Assembly (NCBI RefSeq): GCF_000803315.1
Contig: NZ_JRMH01000001.1
Coordinates: 248,001-312,000, forward strand
Source: Pectobacterium actinidiae
GTDB taxonomy: Bacteria > Pseudomonadota > Gammaproteobacteria > Enterobacterales > Enterobacteriaceae
Reading direction: 5' to 3'
Length of the DNA stretch: 64,000 nucleotides
Shown here piece after piece: positions 53,365-63,620 of this stretch (positions within the stretch are counted from its first letter, which is position 1; each line of letters begins with the position of its first letter). Both the position numbers and the translations under genes were made by a program. The notes under the pieces were generated by a model. It had not been told where the DNA came from and did no database searches. It was given only the letters and a program-made list of their open reading frames with translations.

Positions 53365-56300
53365 AGCCGTTGAGCGTTGCGCAGCGTGGGTTATGGTTAG
53401 GCCACGCCCTGAACGATGATAAGGCGACGTTCAACACGGCGGAGTGCATCGCGTTCGATGGCAAGGTTGATGTTGAAGCCATGCTAAGCGCGATCCGTCA
53501 GGCAGTCATGGAGTGCGAGTGCCTGTACTGCCAGTTTGTCGAAGTCGAGGGGAAAGAGGTCGATCAGCCGGAGGTTGGCTTTGTGGCTTCTCCGTTACCG
53601 GCGCCTGTCGGCGTGCTGTCGATTGCAGAACTGCTACCCGCGCCGATGACGGATGAAGAGCAAACCATACGCCAGTGGGCGCGCGAGGAAATCGCCCAGC
53701 CGTTGGATTTGCTGAACGGACTACCCTGCCGCTTTGCGCTGCTGTGCGGTGAAAAACGTGATTTTCTCTACAGCTGCGTTCACCACATTGCGCTGGATGG
53801 TTTTGGCACCACCATGCTGTTTCAGCGAATCGCCCAGATTTACACCGCGCTGACGGCGGGACAACCCGTGGCGGTGGCGGAGTTCGGCCCGTTCAGCGCG
53901 GTGCTGGAAGAAGAACAGCAGCGTGATGCCAGCGGGCAGACGGCGCAGGCGCGTGATTTCTGGCTGGAAACGCTGAACACAATGCCGGAGCCGGCCAGTT
54001 TCAGCGAGAAAAAAGCCCCGATCGCGGCACGTTTTTTGCGCCAGAGCAGCGTGTTGCCAGCAGATATCTGGCAGCCGCTGACGGCGCTGTGTGAAGGCAA
54101 TAAAATCAGCTGGCCGGATCTGTTTCTGGCGATGCTGGCGACGCACCTCAAGCTGGTGTCCGGCAGCGACAGGCTGACGTTCGGCATGATGGTGATGAAC
54201 CGTATCGGTTCCGCTTCGCTGACGGTGCCGAGCATGCAGATGAATATCGTACCGCTGTGCATTCAGGTGGATGAGCAGGCGGATTTTGTCACACTGGCGC
54301 AGCAGGTTGCCCGTACCAAGCGTACGCTGCGTCGGCATCAGCATTATCGCTATGAGCATTTACGACGCGATCTGAATCGCGTCGGCGGCGAACAGCGCCT
54401 CTTCGGTCCGCTGATCAATATCATGCCGTTCGATCATCCGCTCAATTACGGATCGCTGTCGTCCAGCACGCTGAATCTTAGCGCCGGGCCAGTAGAAGAT
54501 CTGACGATCGAGATCCATTTCAAACCGGATGGCACACCGGTGCTGGATTTTGATGCTAACCCAGCCTGTTACAGTGCGGAAGCGCTTGCCAGCCTGCAAG
54601 AAACCCTGTTCACGCTGCTTCAACGCTGGTTAGCACAGCCGCAGCAGACTAGCGGCGAGCTGCTGGGTCGCTGGCTGCGTGAAGAACGCGAACTGGCGCT
54701 GATTACCAGCCGCGAGCCTGAACCGTTCGTTGAGCCGGTTCTGACGGCGATCGCCAAGCAGGCGCGTAAAAACCCGAACCATCTGGCGCTGACGCAGCGC
54801 GATCGGCAGTACAGCTATCAGCAGTTGCTGGATCTGAGCGGCCAGGCTGCCGCGGCGCTGCATGAACGCGGCATTCAGCCCGGCGAACGCATCGGCATCA
54901 TGCTGAACCGTAGCCCTGAAACCATCATTTGCCTGCTGGCCGTGATGCAGTGCGGTGCGGTGTATGTGCCGCTCGATCCTGAACAGCCGCGTGAACGTCA
55001 GCAGCACATCATCCAGATTGCCGATCTGCATACGATCGTCACGCAGGCGGACTACCAGCATCGTCTGGCGTCGGTCTTTTCCGGCGAGATCGTGCTGGCG
55101 GGGCATCTTCTGTCATCCAACGCACAGGCTGCCTTGCTGCCGCCAGTGGAAGCGAGAGACGGACAGATTGCCTATGTCATGTTCACATCGGGATCGACCG
55201 GGTTGCCGAAAGGTGTGGAGATCGGTGCCAGCGCGCTGGATCACTTCACGGCGGCGGCACGTCAGCGCTATGGCCTGCGTGCGGCGGATCGCGTGCTGCA
55301 ATTTGCCCCGTTTAACTTTGATGCCAGCATCGAAGAGATCTTTGCCACGCTGACCAGCGGTGCGACGCTGGTGCTGCGCACCGACGAGATGCTGGAGTCG
55401 ATACCGACCTTTGTCGAACAGGTCGAAGAGCAGGCGATTACGCTGCTCGATCTGCCAACGGCATTCTGGAATGAATGGGTGGTAGGGCTGAAAACCGGCA
55501 CGCTAGCCATGCCTTCCGCACTGCGTGCCATCATCATCGGCGGTGAAGCGGTGTACCCCGAACAGCTGGCGCAGTGGCAACGTCATGCACCGGATACGCT
55601 GCGCTTAATCAATACCTATGGCCCAACCGAAACCACGGTAGTCGCGACCAGTTGCGATCTGCAAACGCAGTCTGCCGACGTGGCGCAGCTTCCTATCGGT
55701 CTACCGTTGGCGGGCGTCAACGCGCTGATTTTGGCGGCAGGCGATCGCCCAACGGCGGAAGGGGAACTGGTGCTACTGGGGCCAACGCTGGCGGCAGGTT
55801 ACATCGGCACAGAACACGCGGCGTTTACTCATATTGCCGTGGGCGATCAAGATCTTCCGGCTTATCGCACGGGTGACAGAGTTCGGCGGGAAAAAGGACA
55901 GCTGTTGTACCTCGGCCGTATGGATAACGAATTTAAAATCAGCGGCTACCGGATCCAGCCGGGGGAAGTCGAAGCCCATCTGCTGGCGCAGCCGGACGTT
56001 GATGAAGCCTGCGTACAGGGCATTGTTTACCCGAACGGCGTGCGGCGTCTGGTGGCGTTTGTCGCCACAAAAGCGGGCGAGATCGACGCTCGTGCGCTGA
56101 AGCAACGCCTGAGTAGCGTACTGCCACCTGCGATGATTCCGACCGATTACCGCGCCTTCCGCCAGTTGCCGAAAACCGGTTCTAACAAAGTCGATCGCAA
56201 ACGGCTATTGGCGGAATACCGCGATGAGGCACCTGCGCAGGCGTTAGCGAGTGAAACCGAGAACCGGGTTAGCGCAATCTGGCAACAGATCCTCGGCGTG

Positions 56301-56504
56301 TCGGGGATCCAATCGCGGGATAATTTCTTCGAACTGGGCGGGCAGTCATTGCAGACCATCCAGATCGTCAATCGCCTGGCCGCAGAATTTTCCGTCAGCA
56401 TCAAAGTATCTGATGTGTTCGATCATCCCCAGCTCAGCGACTTCTGCCGCTATCTGGACGACAGGCTGTCACAGGATGAGAACAGCGTGGAAATGGTGTG
56501 GTAG
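53361..56504 (+). CDS. NRPS module C-A-PCP, predicted basic amino acid (AmoF type)
   Basis: 1047-aa single-module synthetase. The condensation domain (residues about 1-430) has HHIALDG at 141-147. The adenylation domain (about 450-940) has A3 FTSGSTGLPKG near 605, A4 FNFDASIEEIF near 650, A5 NTYGPTETT, A7 YRTGDR and A8 EFKISGYRIQPGEVE. The carrier domain has Ser in LGGQSLQT near 993. Hand alignment to PheA gives pocket D-A-E-D-I-G-T-V-V-K; acidic positions 239 and 278 indicate Lys, Orn or Arg. The C domain would join DHB from EntB to this residue. No termination domain. Start overlaps entB by 4 bp. Confidence 0.92.
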   Translation: MKPLSVAQRGLWLGHALNDDKATFNTAECIAFDGKVDVEAMLSAIRQAVMECECLYCQFVEVEGKEVDQPEVGFVASPLPAPVGVLSIAELLPAPMTDEEQTIRQWAREEIAQPLDLLNGLPCRFALLCGEKRDFLYSCVHHIALDGFGTTMLFQRIAQIYTALTAGQPVAVAEFGPFSAVLEEEQQRDASGQTAQARDFWLETLNTMPEPASFSEKKAPIAARFLRQSSVLPADIWQPLTALCEGNKISWPDLFLAMLATHLKLVSGSDRLTFGMMVMNRIGSASLTVPSMQMNIVPLCIQVDEQADFVTLAQQVARTKRTLRRHQHYRYEHLRRDLNRVGGEQRLFGPLINIMPFDHPLNYGSLSSSTLNLSAGPVEDLTIEIHFKPDGTPVLDFDANPACYSAEALASLQETLFTLLQRWLAQPQQTSGELLGRWLREERELALITSREPEPFVEPVLTAIAKQARKNPNHLALTQRDRQYSYQQLLDLSGQAAAALHERGIQPGERIGIMLNRSPETIICLLAVMQCGAVYVPLDPEQPRERQQHIIQIADLHTIVTQADYQHRLASVFSGEIVLAGHLLSSNAQAALLPPVEARDGQIAYVMFTSGSTGLPKGVEIGASALDHFTAAARQRYGLRAADRVLQFAPFNFDASIEEIFATLTSGATLVLRTDEMLESIPTFVEQVEEQAITLLDLPTAFWNEWVVGLKTGTLAMPSALRAIIIGGEAVYPEQLAQWQRHAPDTLRLINTYGPTETTVVATSCDLQTQSADVAQLPIGLPLAGVNALILAAGDRPTAEGELVLLGPTLAAGYIGTEHAAFTHIAVGDQDLPAYRTGDRVRREKGQLLYLGRMDNEFKISGYRIQPGEVEAHLLAQPDVDEACVQGIVYPNGVRRLVAFVATKAGEIDARALKQRLSSVLPPAMIPTDYRAFRQLPKTGSNKVDRKRLLAEYRDEAPAQALASETENRVSAIWQQILGVSGIQSRDNFFELGGQSLQTIQIVNRLAAEFSVSIKVSDVFDHPQLSDFCRYLDDRLSQDENSVEMVW

Positions 56505-56512
56505 GGAAAATG

Positions 56513-57280
56513 ATGAACAAGGCACAACCTCTTCAGTTTGATTTCAGCGGCAAGACTGTCTGGGTCACCGGTGCAGCGAGCGGTATTGGCGAAAGCATTG
56601 CCTGCCAGTTTGTCGCGCTGGGCGCGAACGTGATCGGCTTTGATCGCGCATTCCGACATAACGATTATCCGTTCCGCGGCGTGACGCTGGATATCAGCGA
56701 GCCGGACAGCGTGGCGGCGGTGTGTCGCCAGCAGTTGGCGGAAACCGGGCTTGACGTTCTGGTCAATGCCGCCGGGATTCTGCGCCTGGGTGACATCGAT
56801 GCGCTGAGCGTGGACGACTGGCACCAGTGCATCAACGTCAATGCCTCTGGCGCGTTTTATCTGCTGAACGCGCTGGTGCCGCATTTTAAACAGCAGCGCC
56901 GTGGCGCGATTGTCTGCGTCGGCTCCAATGCTGCACACGTGCCCCGCCTGCAAATGGCGGCGTACTGCGCGTCGAAAGCGGCGCTCGCCAGCCTGTCTCA
57001 CTGTGCCGGTCTGGAGCTGGCACCTTACGGCGTGCGTTGCAATCTGGTGTCGCCGGGCTCGACGGACACGCCGATGCAGCGCGGCATGTGGCACAGCGCC
57101 GGTGCCGAGCAGCGCACTATCGCGGGCTTTCCTGACCAGTACAAACTGGGGATTCCGCTGGGCAAGATCGCTCAGCCGGAAGAGATTGCCAATACCGTGG
57201 TTTTTCTGGCTTCCGATCTGGCCAGCCACATCACCATGCAGGACGTGGTGGTGGATGGCGGGGCAACGCTGACGGCCTGA
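56513..57280 (+). CDS. entA: 2,3-dihydro-2,3-dihydroxybenzoate dehydrogenase (EntA/AmoA type)
   Basis: Short-chain dehydrogenase giving 2,3-DHB with NAD+. The 255-aa protein has VTGAASGIGESIA (NAD binding), VNAAGILRLG, catalytic Ser in VCVGSNAA, YCASKAAL (Tyr-x-x-x-Lys) and NLVSPGSTDTPMQ. Two adjacent ATGs (56510, 56513) follow AGGG; the second has the better spacing. Placed between two NRPS genes rather than next to entB, which is the order of the amonabactin operon and not of enterobactin. Confidence 0.94.
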   Translation: MNKAQPLQFDFSGKTVWVTGAASGIGESIACQFVALGANVIGFDRAFRHNDYPFRGVTLDISEPDSVAAVCRQQLAETGLDVLVNAAGILRLGDIDALSVDDWHQCINVNASGAFYLLNALVPHFKQQRRGAIVCVGSNAAHVPRLQMAAYCASKAALASLSHCAGLELAPYGVRCNLVSPGSTDTPMQRGMWHSAGAEQRTIAGFPDQYKLGIPLGKIAQPEEIANTVVFLASDLASHITMQDVVVDGGATLTA

Positions 57281-57302
57281 TTTGCTGAGAGAGTGACAAG
57301 TC

Positions 57303-60300
57303 ATGAAAGATATCGTAACGCTGTTAAAGCAGTTGGAACGGCAGGGTGTGCGTCTGGCGTTGAATGCACAGGGGCAACTGATTTCGCAGTCCAATAAAGA
57401 CGCGATCACGGCAGAGATTGGACGCACGATTAAGGAAAACAAAGACGCCATCGTGCGCTGCCTGACGGCGCAGCAGGCATTTGAGCATCCCATCACGCCG
57501 CAGAATGCCACGTCTGGCCCGCTGTCGTCATCGCAAAGCGGGCTGTGGTTTATCGAGCAGTACGAAGAGCAATCACACCTCTATAATATGCCGGTCTATT
57601 TTCGCCTGACCGGCCCGTTGGATGTGGCCGCGCTGGAATTTGCTTTCGACGCGTTGGCGCAGCGCCATGCCAGCCTGCGCACCCGTTTTGTGGTCAATGA
57701 ACAAGGCAAGGGCGAACAGCGTATCGATGCGTATCAACCGTTTGTGATACAGCATGATGACTTCTCGCCGTTGCCGGAAGCCGAACGGGAAGGGCGCTTA
57801 CAGCAGCAGGTGAAAGCAGAAATCAGCCGTCCGTTCGATCTCACGGCGGGCGATCTCACCCGCGTGCGGCTGGTGAAGATGAGTGAACGGGTGCACGTTC
57901 TGATGATCACCCAGCACCATATTATTTCCGACGGCTGGTCGGTGAAGAATATGTTCTCGGACTTCAAACCGGCTTTTCTGGCTTGCCAAAATCGCCAGCC
58001 TTATCCCGTCGAGCCGACCCAGCTTAACTATATCGATTACGCCCACTGGTTTAATTCCGCCTCGTTTCTGGATTACCACAACGAATTCAAACCGTTCTGG
58101 GTTGAGCGGCTGACGGGGATCCCCGAAGTGCACAGCCTGCCGCTGGATAAACCACGTCCGGCGCATCAGAACAGCGGTGGTGAGGTGATCTTCTCCGCGA
58201 TCAACAACGATCTGTGGGATAAATTCAAACGCCTGTGCCAGCGCTATAACACGTCTAATTTCATTGGCCTGCATGCGGTATTCTCCCTGATGCTGGCGCG
58301 TATCAGCGGTGAGAAAGATATCGTGATTGGCTCGCCGCTGGCCTATCGCGAGCGGCCGGATATCGAAGATGTTGTTGGATTTTTCGTTAACACCATCGTG
58401 TTGCGCACCCAGTTGCAGGACAGCCAGAGCTTCGTGGATTACCTGCAATATTGCCGTGAACAGGATCTGTCAGCTTTCGATCATCAGCTCTATCGTTTTG
58501 AGGCGTTGAGTGAGGCGATCGGCTCCGATCGCACCACCGCGATCAACCCGATCTTCCAGGTGATGCTGGTGTATCAGGCCAAGGTAGATTTCAACGATCT
58601 GATCCCCGGTTGTGATGCGGCGGAAGAAACCTCGCCCGTGCTGCCTGCCAAGACCGATATTTCGGTCAAGGTGACGGAGCTGATGGGCGAGGTGCGGCTG
58701 GACTGGCTGTTTGCCACCGCGCTGTTTGAGCGCCAGACGATCCAGTATTACGCCGACCGCTTTATCCGGCTGATTGAGGCCGTGGTTGAGGCACCGGAAA
58801 CCGATGTCTGGCACCTGCCGCTGATGGAAGCGGAGCGGTTTGCTGCCGTGCTGGCGGAAAGTCAGCAACTGCCGCGTAGCTATCCGCAGCCACAGCTGAC
58901 CGTAACTGACGTGATTGAAGCGATGGCGCTGCGCGATCCCCAGAAACTGGCGATTGCTTTTGATGGTGAACAGCGCACGGATACATTGACGTATGCCGAA
59001 TTGAACAGGCAGGCGAATCAGCTGGCGCACTGGCTGCACCGTCAGGGGCTGGGCGAACAGTCGCTGGTTGGCGTGCTGGCGAAACGCGATCGCTATTTTG
59101 TCGTTGCGCTGCTGGCCGTCTGGAAAGCGGGGGCTGCCTATGTGCCGCTGGATCCTGACTATCCGCCGGAGCGGCTGCGCCACATCATTACGGATGCGAA
59201 TCTTTCCGTCATTCTCGGCGGCGATGGGCAGCAGCTGGCGCAGTGGTCAGCCGAACAGTGCATCGATCTGACCGATCCTACGGTTGTCGCGCAGTGGCAC
59301 GATCTGCCGGGTGATGAAGCGCCAGCCATTCCGCGCCATGCACAGCAACTGGCACAGGTGATCTACACCTCGGGATCGACTGGTTTGCCGAAGGGCGTCA
59401 TGATCGAACACGGTTCGCTGATCAATCTGCTGGACGATCATCGCGATCGCATCGCGTTCACGCCGCAAAGCACGATGTTCAACTGCATGTCGCTCTCGTT
59501 TGACGCCGGTAACATGACGACGCTGCTGCCGCTGAGCAGCGGCGGCACGCTGGCGTTTGGCGAACCCAACGATCGGGCGATTGTGCAGGCCGAACAGGCG
59601 GGCGCGACGCATCTGATCCTGCCGACGGCGCTGATGTCGATTCTCGATCCACAGCAGGTTAATGGTATTCAGGCGATTGGCATGGGCGGTGAAGCCTGCC
59701 CGAATGCCGTAGTGGAAAACTGGGCCGATAAGGTGGCGCTGTACAACATGTACGGGCCGACGGAGTGTACCGTCACCGCGTTGAGTACCCGGCTGCGCAA
59801 AGGCCAGCCTGTCACTATCGGTAAACCGCTTACTCATATTCAGGCTCTGATTCTGGATGCGGCCGGGCAACTGTGTCCAGCGGGCGTACCGGGTGAACTG
59901 TGTCTTGCGGGACTTGGGCTGGCGCGTGGCTACCTCAACCAGCCACAAATGACGGCCAGCCGCTTTGAACACATCACGCTGAATGACGTGAATAATGTCG
60001 AACACGGCACGGCGACGCTGCGCATTTATCGCACAGGTGATAAAGCCAGACTGCTGAATAACGGTGACTATGAATACTGTGGCCGTATTGATGAGCAGAT
60101 CAAGCTGCGTGGCTATCGCATTGAACCGGGTGAAATCGAGGCACAGTTGGCGGCGGTCTGTCCGTCCCTGAAACAGGTTAAAGTCATCGTGGCGCAAGTG
60201 GGGAATCGCCCGGCGCTGGTCGCCTATGGCACGGTGAAAGCAGGTTGCACGACACCTGAGCCTGCCGCTGTGTTGATTGATGTCGCGAAGCACCTGCCGG

Positions 60301-63300
60301 AATACATGGTGCCTTTCCGCTTGATTCTGCTGGAAGATATGCCGCTGACGCCGAACGGTAAGCTCGATGCGAAACAGTTGCCGCCGGTGATAGAAGCCAG
60401 CGAGGGGGACGGCGAAGCTGATAATCCGCTGGAAGCGGACGTGCTGGCGATTTGGCGCAGCGTGCTGAATACGCCGCTGGGCGTTGAAGATGATTTCTTC
60501 CGCTTAGGCGGTGATTCCATTCTCAGTATTCAACTGACCACCCGCCTGCGCAGCGCGGGTTATGTCTGCACGGTGAAAGACGTTTTCGAAGCGAAGAGCG
60601 TGCGGCGTTTATGTCGCGTGCTGGCACAGAATAACCGTGACACCGGCATTGTCGCAGAGCAGGGCACGCTGGAAGGTAAATTCGCGCTGCTGCCGATTCA
60701 GTGCTGGTTTATGGAACAACCGCTGGTACGCCCAGAGCACTGGAATCAGGCGGCGATGATCCAACTGCCTGACGTGGATACCGAACGCCTGACCACGATG
60801 TTGCAGGCGTTGATGGCGCAGCATGACGCGCTGCGTCTGGCCTGTGATGCCGATGGGCAACGCTATCTGACGGATGTGCCTTGCCCTGTGGTGTCGACGC
60901 TGGATTATCGCCAGCTTGGTGATGATGGCCTGCAACAGGCGTTTACCGCGTTGCAGAGTGAATTCGATCCCGCGCAGGGAAGAACGATGGGGTGTGCGCT
61001 GGTGCGGCATCATCCGCAGGCGGACACGGCGGTGTTCCTCGCTTTCCACCATTTGGTGATTGATGCCGTGTCCTGGCGCATTCTGGTTGACGATTTGGAG
61101 CGGCTGTACCTCGGTGAAGCGCTGGCGCCGAAAACGTCGAGCTACCGCCAGTGGGGCACGGCGCTGCATCACTACGCCACACAGCATGCGGAACAGTTGG
61201 CGTACTGGCAGACGCAGGAAGACGGCGTGGATCAGACGGCGCTGCTGGCGGCGAAAGATCCGCAAGGCTATGCCAGCGCCGCGATTCTGACGCTGGATGC
61301 GGAAACCACGGGTCAACTGGTGAGTGAGGCCAATCGAGCCTTTAATACCGAAGTGAGCGATTTGCTGCTGGCGGCACTGACCCGCACCTTAAACGATCTC
61401 GGCTGGGGCGACAAAGCACGCATCATGCTGGAAGGGCACGGCCGCGAAGCGATTGATCCGACGCTGGATGTCAGCCGTACGGTGGGGTGGTTTACCAGCA
61501 CCTATCCGGTGTGCCTGCAAGATAAGCCTGACTGGGCTGCCCTGATTAAATCCAGCAAGGAACAGCTGCGTCAGGTGCCGGATAAAGGCGTTGGGTTTAA
61601 CCCGCTGCGCTACCATCATCCGCAGGGCAGTGCGCTCACGCTGTCGCCGATTGTGTTCAACTATCTCGGGCTGTCGGTTCAGGCTGCTGGCACGTGGCGT
61701 CCGGTAGACGTCGCACCGGGCTGCTGCGTCTCGCCGGAGAATAAACCGGCGGAGATTATTAGTCTCCACGGCGGCATTACGGGCGGGCAGTTAACGCTGC
61801 GTCAGGTCGGCTGCCTCAACCAGCGTGACAGTGAACGCCTGATGCTGCGACTGACGGAGAATCTGCGGGCGATGACGGCAGCCTGTCTGGCACAGCTACA
61901 TCAGGGAATGGCCTTTACCCCCAGCGATTTCCCGGCGGTCAATCTGAGCCAGACGCAGCTCGACAGCCTGTCGCAGCGTTATGACATCGACACCTTGTTG
62001 CCGCTGTCATCGCTCCAGCAGTCGATGTTGTATCACCGTCTACGCTGTCCGCAGGATGATGCCTATCATCTGCAAACGCCGATTCGCTATGCGCAGGCGC
62101 TGGATGTGGAAGGCTATCGTCAGGCCTGGCAGCGCCAGATTCAGCGCTTCCCGGCGCTGCGTGCCGCGCTGGAAAGTGAATGTGCCAGCGTACAGGTGCT
62201 TGTGAAGCAGGCAGAACTGCCTTTCTACTATCAGGATGTGGCGCAGGAGGCCGATCCGCATGCGGTCATCGAGCGCTATCGTCAGCAGGATTTACGCACC
62301 GGATTTGATTTATCGCAGCCGCCGCTGTTGCGCATCGCCTGTTTCCGTGTGGACGAGCAGGACTATCGGGTGATCCTGAGCTGTCACCATAGCATCATCG
62401 ATGGCTGGAGTGGGCCACAGCTGCTGGGTGCGGTGCACCGAGATTATCTGCTGCTGATGCGCGGTGAAACACCTGCGATTCAGGTAGATCGTGCCTATGT
62501 GGATCATGCGCTGCACGCCGTGGCGCAGCAGCCTGCCGTCGACGCTTTCTGGCAGCAGCGGCAGCCGCTGCTGGCGCAGACGAACGATGTCGCTATGCTG
62601 TTTGCGGCGGCGGGGAAACGCGCCGATCTCAGTCAGCATTTGACGCAGGTTGAACCGCAGGTCACCGGCGTGAGCCTGAACGAACAGGAGCAGGCGACGT
62701 TAACCGCCTTTGCCCGTGAAGTCGGCGTTACGCACAGTATTATCGCGCAATATGCCTGGCACCGACTGTTGGCGCGCTCGACCGGCGATGTGGTCAGTAT
62801 TGTCGGTAACGTGCTGTCGGGTAGGGAAAGTCCGGTGGAAGACGTGGCGAGCAGCGTGGGTCTGTACATCAACAGTCTGCCGCTGGCGCTGAGCTGGCAG
62901 CAGCCGGTATCGCTGCAACAGCATCTGGTGCAGTTGCAGAATGAACTGATGGCGATGAACCAGCATGCCACGCAGTCGCTGATTGCGCTGACGGCCGGAC
63001 GCTCACGTCTGTTCAACAGCCTGTTTATTTATGAAAACTATCCCGGTGCGAAAGCTGAGCGTGACGAACGCGCTGACGATCCGCATCGGCTCTATCCCGA
63101 GTTTTCAGCCGCCTATGAAAAAGTCGAGATGCCGCTGAACCTGGTGGTGCGTGAGCAGGTGGGCTGCATGCTGCTGCGCTTCGAGTTTGACGCCGATGTG
63201 CTGGACAGCGCGCAGGCGCGGCGGGTGCTAATGCGCTGGCGTGATGAGGTGGTAGCGCTGGTGAATAGTGCGCCGCAGCAGCCAGCAGAGATCGTTGCGC

Positions 63301-63620
63301 ACAACAAGGTGACCGATGCGGCGGTGAAGCAGGCCGTCACGCCGGATAGCCGCACTAACCCGCCTGATACGCCGTTTGCTCAATCGCTGCTGCGCGTGTG
63401 GGCGCAGACGCTGAGACTCAGTGAATCCGGCCTCTGGTCGCAGACGCTGTGTGAAAGTGGCGTCGATTCGCTCCAGCGTATTGCGCTGGCACAGGCATTA
63501 AGTCGTGCGTTAGCGCAGCCGGTGAGTGTGGCGTTATTACAACGCTATCCTTCACCGCAGGCGCTGAGCGGGTATCTGGCACAGTCGAGGGTTACCGCCA
63601 ATGAGGAAACGCTGTCATGA
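57303..63620 (+). CDS. NRPS docking-C-A-PCP-E-C-PCP (AmoG type)
   Basis: 2105-aa synthetase. Residues 1-55 look like a TubC-type docking domain. C1 has HHIISDG near 203. The A domain (about 540-1030) has YTSGSTGLPKG near 686, FDAGNMTTL, MYGPTECT and IKLRGYRIEPGEIE. PCP1 has LGGDSI near 1068, the GGDS form found before epimerases. The epimerisation domain has HHLVIDAVSW near 1247, EGHGRE near 1376 and RTVGWFTSTYPV. C2 has HHSIIDG near 1693. A C-terminal carrier has GVDSLQR near 2052. Pocket residues read D-A-M-I-G-G-M-V-T-K, not a code I know. There is no A domain for the last C-PCP and no thioesterase. The stop overlaps the next ATG. Confidence 0.92.
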   Translation: MKDIVTLLKQLERQGVRLALNAQGQLISQSNKDAITAEIGRTIKENKDAIVRCLTAQQAFEHPITPQNATSGPLSSSQSGLWFIEQYEEQSHLYNMPVYFRLTGPLDVAALEFAFDALAQRHASLRTRFVVNEQGKGEQRIDAYQPFVIQHDDFSPLPEAEREGRLQQQVKAEISRPFDLTAGDLTRVRLVKMSERVHVLMITQHHIISDGWSVKNMFSDFKPAFLACQNRQPYPVEPTQLNYIDYAHWFNSASFLDYHNEFKPFWVERLTGIPEVHSLPLDKPRPAHQNSGGEVIFSAINNDLWDKFKRLCQRYNTSNFIGLHAVFSLMLARISGEKDIVIGSPLAYRERPDIEDVVGFFVNTIVLRTQLQDSQSFVDYLQYCREQDLSAFDHQLYRFEALSEAIGSDRTTAINPIFQVMLVYQAKVDFNDLIPGCDAAEETSPVLPAKTDISVKVTELMGEVRLDWLFATALFERQTIQYYADRFIRLIEAVVEAPETDVWHLPLMEAERFAAVLAESQQLPRSYPQPQLTVTDVIEAMALRDPQKLAIAFDGEQRTDTLTYAELNRQANQLAHWLHRQGLGEQSLVGVLAKRDRYFVVALLAVWKAGAAYVPLDPDYPPERLRHIITDANLSVILGGDGQQLAQWSAEQCIDLTDPTVVAQWHDLPGDEAPAIPRHAQQLAQVIYTSGSTGLPKGVMIEHGSLINLLDDHRDRIAFTPQSTMFNCMSLSFDAGNMTTLLPLSSGGTLAFGEPNDRAIVQAEQAGATHLILPTALMSILDPQQVNGIQAIGMGGEACPNAVVENWADKVALYNMYGPTECTVTALSTRLRKGQPVTIGKPLTHIQALILDAAGQLCPAGVPGELCLAGLGLARGYLNQPQMTASRFEHITLNDVNNVEHGTATLRIYRTGDKARLLNNGDYEYCGRIDEQIKLRGYRIEPGEIEAQLAAVCPSLKQVKVIVAQVGNRPALVAYGTVKAGCTTPEPAAVLIDVAKHLPEYMVPFRLILLEDMPLTPNGKLDAKQLPPVIEASEGDGEADNPLEADVLAIWRSVLNTPLGVEDDFFRLGGDSILSIQLTTRLRSAGYVCTVKDVFEAKSVRRLCRVLAQNNRDTGIVAEQGTLEGKFALLPIQCWFMEQPLVRPEHWNQAAMIQLPDVDTERLTTMLQALMAQHDALRLACDADGQRYLTDVPCPVVSTLDYRQLGDDGLQQAFTALQSEFDPAQGRTMGCALVRHHPQADTAVFLAFHHLVIDAVSWRILVDDLERLYLGEALAPKTSSYRQWGTALHHYATQHAEQLAYWQTQEDGVDQTALLAAKDPQGYASAAILTLDAETTGQLVSEANRAFNTEVSDLLLAALTRTLNDLGWGDKARIMLEGHGREAIDPTLDVSRTVGWFTSTYPVCLQDKPDWAALIKSSKEQLRQVPDKGVGFNPLRYHHPQGSALTLSPIVFNYLGLSVQAAGTWRPVDVAPGCCVSPENKPAEIISLHGGITGGQLTLRQVGCLNQRDSERLMLRLTENLRAMTAACLAQLHQGMAFTPSDFPAVNLSQTQLDSLSQRYDIDTLLPLSSLQQSMLYHRLRCPQDDAYHLQTPIRYAQALDVEGYRQAWQRQIQRFPALRAALESECASVQVLVKQAELPFYYQDVAQEADPHAVIERYRQQDLRTGFDLSQPPLLRIACFRVDEQDYRVILSCHHSIIDGWSGPQLLGAVHRDYLLLMRGETPAIQVDRAYVDHALHAVAQQPAVDAFWQQRQPLLAQTNDVAMLFAAAGKRADLSQHLTQVEPQVTGVSLNEQEQATLTAFAREVGVTHSIIAQYAWHRLLARSTGDVVSIVGNVLSGRESPVEDVASSVGLYINSLPLALSWQQPVSLQQHLVQLQNELMAMNQHATQSLIALTAGRSRLFNSLFIYENYPGAKAERDERADDPHRLYPEFSAAYEKVEMPLNLVVREQVGCMLLRFEFDADVLDSAQARRVLMRWRDEVVALVNSAPQQPAEIVAHNKVTDAAVKQAVTPDSRTNPPDTPFAQSLLRVWAQTLRLSESGLWSQTLCESGVDSLQRIALAQALSRALAQPVSVALLQRYPSPQALSGYLAQSRVTANEETLS

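Noticed and set aside
56450..57511. Long minus-strand open frame opposite entA
   Set aside because: It is antisense to a clear short-chain dehydrogenase and lacks any family motif; GC-rich coding sequence produces such shadows.
59247..60293. Long minus-strand open frame opposite the second NRPS A domain
   Set aside because: Antisense to conserved A-domain motifs, with a Cys/Arg/His-rich composition typical of a shadow frame.
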